Assembly (NCBI RefSeq): GCF_047654785.1
Contig: NZ_JASGKQ010000002.1
Span: 248,001-312,000 of the forward strand
DNA length: 64,000 bases
Direction: 5' to 3'
Source of the DNA: Pelomonas sp047654785
GTDB lineage: Bacteria > Pseudomonadota > Gammaproteobacteria > Burkholderiales > Burkholderiaceae_C
Part shown: positions 56,613 through 64,000 of the stretch, in pieces
Layout of the letters: every line of letters starts with the position of its first letter
Position numbering within the stretch: position 1 is the stretch's first letter
Notes under the pieces: generated by a model
Database searches by the model: none
What the model was told of the DNA's origin: nothing
What the model saw: the letters and a program-made list of their open reading frames with translations, nothing else
Translations under genes and position numbers: made by a program

Positions 56613-57432
56613 AGCCGACCGGCCTGTCCCGCCTCGCGGCCTACGCGCTCGTCGGCGCCGGCGCGCTGCTGATGCTCGCGCCCTTCTACTTCATGTTCGT
56701 GTTCGCCACGCAGTCCAAGGACGCGATCTTCAGCGTGCCGCCGCCGCTGTGGTTCGGCGCCGCGCTCGGCGACAACCTCGACATCCTGACCACCCGGCTG
56801 CCCTTCTGGCGCAACCTCGGCTGGAGCCTGTACGTCGCGCTGCTGTCCACCGCGCTGACGCTGCTGTTCTGCTCGATGGCGGGCTATGCGTTCGCGCTGC
56901 TGGAGTTCCGCTTCAAGCGGCCGCTGTTCCTGCTCGTCATGGGCACCATGCTCGTGCCGCCCTTCATGACCATGATCCCCAACTTCATGGTCATGGACGC
57001 GATCGGCTGGATCGACACCCACCGCGCGCTCTACGTGCCCGGCGCGGCCGGCGCGTTCGGCATCTACCTGATGCGCCAGTTCGCCGCCGCCTCGGTGCCG
57101 CCCGAGCTGCTGAAGGCCGCGCGCATCGACGGCTGCAGCGAGCTCGGCATCTACTGGCGCATCGCGCTGCCGCTGATGAAGCCGGCGCTCGGCACGCTCG
57201 GGCTGATCACCTTCATCGCGTCGTGGAACAACTTCATGGCGCCGCTGGTCGTGCTGCGCAGCACCGCCAGCTACACGCTGCCGCTGGCGCTGCGCAGCCT
57301 GCAAAGCACCGTCAACACCGAATGGGGCGCGCTGATGGCCGGCTCGGCCATCGCCACGCTGCCGCTCATCGTGCTCTTCGTCGTCTCCTCCCGCCAACTG
57401 ATCGCCGGGCTGACCACCGGCGCCGTCAAGTG

Positions 57433-57433
<1 letters not shown>
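56609..57433 (+). CDS. sugar ABC transporter permease (MalG/UgpE type)
   Basis: 274 aa, six membrane helices. EAA loop VPPELLKAARIDGCSELGIY. Begins in an ATGA overlap with the first permease and ends in a TGATG overlap with the first GH1 gene, so translation of the three is coupled. Confidence 0.95.
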
Positions 57434-58770
<1,337 letters not shown>

Positions 58771-58772
58771 CC

Positions 58773-59621
58773 ATGCGCGCCCTCCTGCTCACCCTCGGCG
58801 CCCTGCTCGCCGGCTGCGGCGGCGGCAGCGTCGCCGCGCCCGCCTCCGCGCCCGCGCCTGCGGACGGCGCGGGCTGGAAGCTGGTCTGGTCCGACGAATT
58901 CGACGGCCCCGCCGGCAGCGCGCCCAACCCCGCCCACTGGCACAGCAACCTCGGCAACCGCGAGGCCGACGGCTGGGGCAACCACGAGCTGCAGTACTAC
59001 ACGCCCGCGCCGCGCAACGCCTTCCTCGACGGCCAGGGCCGCCTCGTCATCCGCGCCGAAAAAGTGGCGGACGCCGGCCCCTGCTGGAACGGCCGCCCCT
59101 GCGGCTACACCTCGGCCCGCCTCGTCACCGAGGGCCGGGTCCGCTACACCTACGGCAAGGTCGAGGCGCGCATCCGCGTGCCGGCCGGGCAGGGCATCTG
59201 GCCGGCGTTCTGGAGCCTCGGCGAAGGCCTGCCCTGGCCGCACGCGGGCGAGATCGACATCATGGAATACGTCGGCCAGACGCCCGCCACCATCTACGGC
59301 ACGCTGCACGGCCCCGGCTACTCCGGCGCGCAGAGCCTGAACCAGCCCCACCCGCTGGGCGCGCCGGTGGCGGACGACTTCCACGTCTTCACCGTCATCA
59401 AGCGCCCGCACGAAATCATCTGGCTGATGGACGGCGTCGAATACCACCGCCTGACGCCGGCCCGGCTGCCCGCCGGCGGCAGCTGGGTGTTCGAGCGGCC
59501 CTTCTTCCTGATCCTGAACCTCGCCATCGGCGGCGACTGGCCCGGCCCGCCCGACGAGCGCACCGTGTTCCCCGCGCAGATGACCGTGGACTGGGTTCGC
59601 ATCTACGAGGAGCAGCGCTGA
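58773..59621 (+). CDS. GH16 endo-beta-glucanase lipoprotein
   Basis: 282 aa. Lipobox L-L-A-G-C15 anchors it to a membrane; the catalytic domain spans about 36-282. Catalytic core Glu160-I-D162-I-M-E165 (GEIDIMEYVG), WSDEFDG start and GGDWPG are typical of laminarinase-like GH16 members. It would cut beta-1,3- or mixed-linked glucan chains at the cell surface or in the periplasm. 2 bp after GH1-1 and 1 bp before GH1-2. Confidence 0.93.
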   Translation: MRALLLTLGALLAGCGGGSVAAPASAPAPADGAGWKLVWSDEFDGPAGSAPNPAHWHSNLGNREADGWGNHELQYYTPAPRNAFLDGQGRLVIRAEKVADAGPCWNGRPCGYTSARLVTEGRVRYTYGKVEARIRVPAGQGIWPAFWSLGEGLPWPHAGEIDIMEYVGQTPATIYGTLHGPGYSGAQSLNQPHPLGAPVADDFHVFTVIKRPHEIIWLMDGVEYHRLTPARLPAGGSWVFERPFFLILNLAIGGDWPGPPDERTVFPAQMTVDWVRIYEEQR

Positions 59622-59622
59622 C

Positions 59623-60974
59623 GTGACCACGCCGGACCGCCACGACTTCCCGCCCGGCTTCGCCTGGGGCTGCTCCACCTCGTCCTACCAGATCGAGGGC
59701 GCCGCCCGCGAAGGCGGCAAGGGCGAATCCATCTGGGACCGCTTCTGCCAGCGCCCGGGCGCGATCCGCGACGGCAGCAGCGGCGCCACCGCCTGCGACC
59801 ACTACCACCGCTGGCCCGAGGACCTGGACCTCGCGCAAGGTCTCGGCGTCGACGCCTACCGCTTCTCGATCGCCTGGCCGCGCATCTTCCCCGACGGCGT
59901 CGGCGAGCGGCCCAGCGCCGAGGGCCTGGCCTTCTACTCGCGCCTGGTGGACGGCATGCTGACACGCGGCCTGCAGCCCTGGGCCACGCTCTACCACTGG
60001 GACCTGCCGCAGGCGCTGCAGGAGCGCGGCGGCTGGCTGAACCGCGACACGATGGCCGCGTTCGCCGACTACGCGCATGCGGTCGCCCACCACCTGGGCG
60101 ACCGGGTCAAGCACTGGATCACGCACAACGAGCCTTGGTGCACCGCCTTCCTCGGCCACCACGAGGGTGTGCACGCGCCCGGCCTGCGCGACTTCCGCGC
60201 GGCGCTGCAGGTCTGCCACCACCTGCTCGTCAGCCATGGCGACGCCGTCGCCGCGGTGCGCGCCGCCGCGCCCGGCGCGCAGGCCGGCATCACGCTGAGC
60301 CTGCACCCGATCCGCGCCGCCAGCGCCGGCCCCGCCGACCAGGCCGCCGCGCAGCGCCACGACGGGCTGCGCAACCGCTGGTTCCTCGACCCGCTGCACG
60401 GCCGCGGCTATCCGGCGGACGTGCTCGCCGCGCTCGGCGACGACGCGCCCCGCGTCGAGGCCGGCGACCTGGCGCGCATCGCCACGCCGTGCGACTTCCT
60501 CGGCGTCAACTACTACTTTCCCGAGACCATCGCCGACGCGCCCGGCGGCGAGGGCATCGCCACCCGCGTCGTGCCCACGCCCGGCGCGCCGCTGACGGCC
60601 TTCGGCTGGCCCATCGTGCCCGAGGGCATGACCGAGCTGCTGACCCGCGTGCAGCGCGACTACCGCCCCGCCGCCGTCTACCTGACCGAGAACGGCGCCT
60701 GCTTCGACGACGTGCCCGACGCCGACGGCTTCGTGCAGGACGACGCGCGCCAGCGCTTCCTGGCCGCCCACTTCGCCGCCGCGCTGCGCGCCGTGCGCGC
60801 GGGCGTGCCGCTGAAGGGCTATTTCGTCTGGAGCCTGCTCGACAACTTCGAGTGGGCCGAGGGCTACACGCGCCGCTTCGGCCTCACCCACGTCGACTAC
60901 GCCACCCAGCGCCGCCGCCTCAAGGCCAGCGGCGAATGGTTCCGCCACTTCCTGCGCGCCGAAAGCCCCGCCCC

Positions 60975-60978
<4 letters not shown>
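59623..60978 (+). CDS. GH1 beta-glucosidase 2
   Basis: 451 aa from a GTG start, cytosolic. Acid/base Glu170 in THNEPW and nucleophile Glu356 in LTENGA. Related to GH1-1 (same F-x-W-G-x-x-T-S-S-x-Q-I-E-G-A-A-R-E start) but clearly diverged, so the two may split chain lengths or linkages. Overlaps the ATPase gene by 4 bp. Confidence 0.95.
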
Positions 60979-62021
<1,043 letters not shown>

Positions 62022-62162
62022 GCCAAAGCGCCACAAGCGCACACCCTCGCCAGCGGGTCACTTGCGCGCGCCGCCCGCGTTGCGCAAGATGGCCTCCAGG
62101 TTCTACGCATCGGGTGCAGTCGCGGCCCGCGTCCGCACCCGGCAACAGACGGAGGTGTGGAC

Positions 62163-64000
62163 ATGGACGTCATCAGCCAGTTCGCCGCGCGCTACGAGCG
62201 CGGCCGCGTCGAGGAACTCTCGCTGGAGGACTACCTCGCCGAGTGCAAGCGCAACCCGCTGGCCTACGCCTCGGCCGCCGAGCGCATGCTGCAGGCCATC
62301 GGCGAGCCGCAGATGCTGGACACGCGCAACGACCCGCGGCTGTCGCGCCTCTTTGCGAACAAGACGATCAAGATCTACCCGGCCTTCGCCGAGTTCTACG
62401 GGCTCGAAGAGGCCATCGAGCAGGTCGTCAGCTACTTCCGCCACGCGGCGCAGGGGCTGGAGGAGAAGAAGCAGATCCTCTACCTGCTCGGCCCCGTCGG
62501 CGGCGGCAAGAGCAGCATCGCCGAGCGGCTCAAGCAGCTGATGGAGCGCGTGCCCTTCTACGCGCTGGCCGGCTCGCCGGTGAACGAATCGCCGCTGGGC
62601 CTGTTCGACCCCATCGAGGACGGCCCGCTGCTGGAGCGCGACTACGGCATCCCGCGCCGCTACCTGAACCGCATCCTGTCGCCCTGGGCCGTCAAGCGGC
62701 TGGACGAGTTCGGCGGCGACATCCGCAAGTTCAAGGTCGTCAAGCGCCATCCGAGCGTGCTCAAGCAGATCGGCGTCTCCAAGACCGAGCCGGGCGACGA
62801 GAACAACCAGGACATCTCCAGCCTGGTCGGCAAGGTGGACATCCGCAAGCTCGAAACCTATGCGCAGGACGATCCCGACGCCTACAGCTACAGCGGCGGC
62901 CTGTGCCTCGCGAACCAGGGCCTGCTGGAGTTCGTCGAGATGTTCAAGGCGCCGATCAAGGTGCTGCACCCGCTGCTGACGGCCACGCAGGAGGGCAACT
63001 ACAAGGGCACCGAGGGCTTCGGCGCGATCCCCTTCGACGGCATCGTGCTCGCGCACAGCAACGAGAGCGAGTGGAAGACCTTCCGCAACAACAAGAACAA
63101 CGAGGCCTTCCTCGACCGCGTCTACATCGTCAAGGTGCCCTACTGCCTGCGCGTCAGCGAGGAGGTCAAGATCTACGAGAAGCTGATCCGCGGCTCGTCG
63201 CTGGCCGAGGCCAAGTGCGCGCCGGGCACGCTGAAGATGATGAGCCAGTTCGCGGTGCTGACCCGGCTGAAGGAGCCCGAGAACTCGTCGCTGTATTCCA
63301 AGATGCAGATCTACGACGGCGAGAACCTGAAGGACACCGACCCGCGCGCCAAGAGCTACCAGGAGTACCGCGACTACGCCGGCGTCGATGAGGGCATGAG
63401 CGGCATCAGCACGCGCTTCGCGTACAAGATTTTGTCCAAGGTCTTCAACTTCGACCCGGCAGAAGTGGCCGCCAACCCGGTGCACCTGATGTACGTGCTG
63501 GAGCAGCAGATCGAGCGCGAGCAGTTCCCGAAGGAGCTGGAGGAGAAATACGTCGGCTTCATCAAGGAGCAGCTGTCGCCGCGCTACGCCGAGTTCATCG
63601 GCAAGGAGATCCAGACCGCCTACCTGGAGAGCTATTCCGAATACGGTCAGAACATCTTCGACCGCTACGTGACCTATGCGGACTACTGGATCCAGGACCA
63701 GGAATACCGCGACACCGACACCGGCGAGGTCTTCGACCGCAGCGCGCTGAACGCCGAGCTGGAGAAGATCGAGAAGCCGGCCGGCATCAGCAACCCCAAG
63801 GACTTCCGCAACGAGATCGTCAACTTCGTGCTGCGCGCGCGCGCCAACAACGCCGGCAAGAACCCGCTGTGGACCAGCTACGAGAAGCTGCGCACCGTCA
63901 TCGAGAAGAAGATGTTCTCCAACACCGAGGAGTTGCTGCCGGTCATCAGCTTCAACGCCAAGGCCAGCGCCGAGGACGCGAAGAAGCACGAGAACTTCGT
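62163..64000 (+). CDS. prkA: PrkA serine protein kinase (C-terminus cut by window edge)
   Basis: 612 codons visible of the usual about 640. AAA domain with Walker A GPVGGGKSS at 110-118, then VLAHSNESEWKTF, DRVYIVKVPYCLR and the C-terminal kinase-like region (EQFPKELEEKYVGFIKEQLS, YADYWIQDQEYRD). PrkA works with YeaH and SpoVR proteins in stress and stationary phase; those genes would be expected just beyond 64000. GGAGG precedes the ATG. Confidence 0.96.
   Translation, partial: MDVISQFAARYERGRVEELSLEDYLAECKRNPLAYASAAERMLQAIGEPQMLDTRNDPRLSRLFANKTIKIYPAFAEFYGLEEAIEQVVSYFRHAAQGLEEKKQILYLLGPVGGGKSSIAERLKQLMERVPFYALAGSPVNESPLGLFDPIEDGPLLERDYGIPRRYLNRILSPWAVKRLDEFGGDIRKFKVVKRHPSVLKQIGVSKTEPGDENNQDISSLVGKVDIRKLETYAQDDPDAYSYSGGLCLANQGLLEFVEMFKAPIKVLHPLLTATQEGNYKGTEGFGAIPFDGIVLAHSNESEWKTFRNNKNNEAFLDRVYIVKVPYCLRVSEEVKIYEKLIRGSSLAEAKCAPGTLKMMSQFAVLTRLKEPENSSLYSKMQIYDGENLKDTDPRAKSYQEYRDYAGVDEGMSGISTRFAYKILSKVFNFDPAEVAANPVHLMYVLEQQIEREQFPKELEEKYVGFIKEQLSPRYAEFIGKEIQTAYLESYSEYGQNIFDRYVTYADYWIQDQEYRDTDTGEVFDRSALNAELEKIEKPAGISNPKDFRNEIVNFVLRARANNAGKNPLWTSYEKLRTVIEKKMFSNTEELLPVISFNAKASAEDAKKHENF

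Noticed and set aside
62061..62088. CTTGCGC/GCGCAAG inverted repeat as a regulator site for prkA
   Set aside because: Short arms, a GC-rich 14-nt loop and no T-run; it could be a weak terminator or chance in this composition.

Overview
The window is very GC-rich, densely coding DNA of a Gram-negative chromosome. Protein sequences and gene order (mnmG-rsmG-LysE-parA, short type 2 ArgC, OxyR with C199/C208, Lrp-controlled PutA, PEP-CTERM and DUF4397 lipoproteins, TonB receptors of the Xanthomonas/Caulobacter type) point to a betaproteobacterium of the order Burkholderiales, most like the Roseateles/Mitsuaria/Rubrivivax/Leptothrix group. This placement is inference from family resemblance; no 16S gene is present. 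I see no tRNA, rRNA, CRISPR, prophage or insertion sequence.

Layout. 1-5.5 kb: a TonB receptor cut by the left edge, a YgjV-like membrane protein, a PQQ-type sugar dehydrogenase, a zinc-ribbon protein and a DUF4143 ATPase, all on the minus strand. 5.6-15.6 kb: housekeeping and stress genes (lipoprotein, prfC, dps, a chemoreceptor, oxyR, panBC, two secreted prolyl isomerases). 15.6-22 kb: recG and putA with its divergent Lrp-type regulator. 22-23.8 kb: a lower-GC patch with a DUF4287 gene and an unknown secreted protein, abutting a broken uracil-DNA glycosylase gene. 23.8-32.8 kb: dienelactone hydrolase, ribA, a frameshifted PEP-CTERM protein, an acyl-CoA ligase/DMT transporter operon, small cysteine-rich and DUF1801 proteins, a DUF4397 lipoprotein and a thioredoxin-like protein. 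32.9-36.8 kb: a coupled hydrolase/ABC exporter/lipoprotein operon. 36.8-46.5 kb: the chromosome-partition neighbourhood, mnmG-rsmG-LysE-parA-GNAT-katA/argC/hydrolase-parB, with three parS-like sites inside mnmG and rsmG.

46.5-62 kb is the most interesting part: a LacI-controlled beta-glucan locus. On the minus strand lie a large TonB receptor, then SapC, a JmjC-like cupin and a flavin-dependent tryptophan-halogenase-like enzyme. On the plus strand lie a sugar-binding protein, two permeases, GH1, a GH16 lipoprotein, a second GH1 and a MalK/UgpC-type ATPase. A palindromic operator, TGAAAGCGCTTTCA, stands in front of both transcription units, so the LacI protein between them probably controls both. 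The enzyme set suggests laminarin-type beta-1,3-glucan: the TonB receptor imports oligosaccharides, the GH16 lipoprotein cuts, the ABC system takes up products and the GH1 enzymes release glucose. The halogenase/cupin/SapC trio has no obvious role in sugar breakdown, and it sits behind a strong terminator placed 12 bases before SapC.

The window ends inside prkA. Non-coding features include a perfect 19-bp inverted repeat downstream of lacI, two copies of a dispersed GC-rich repeat (near recG and before mnmG), a Fur-box-like sequence before a DUF2061 gene, and operator-like repeats at several promoters.
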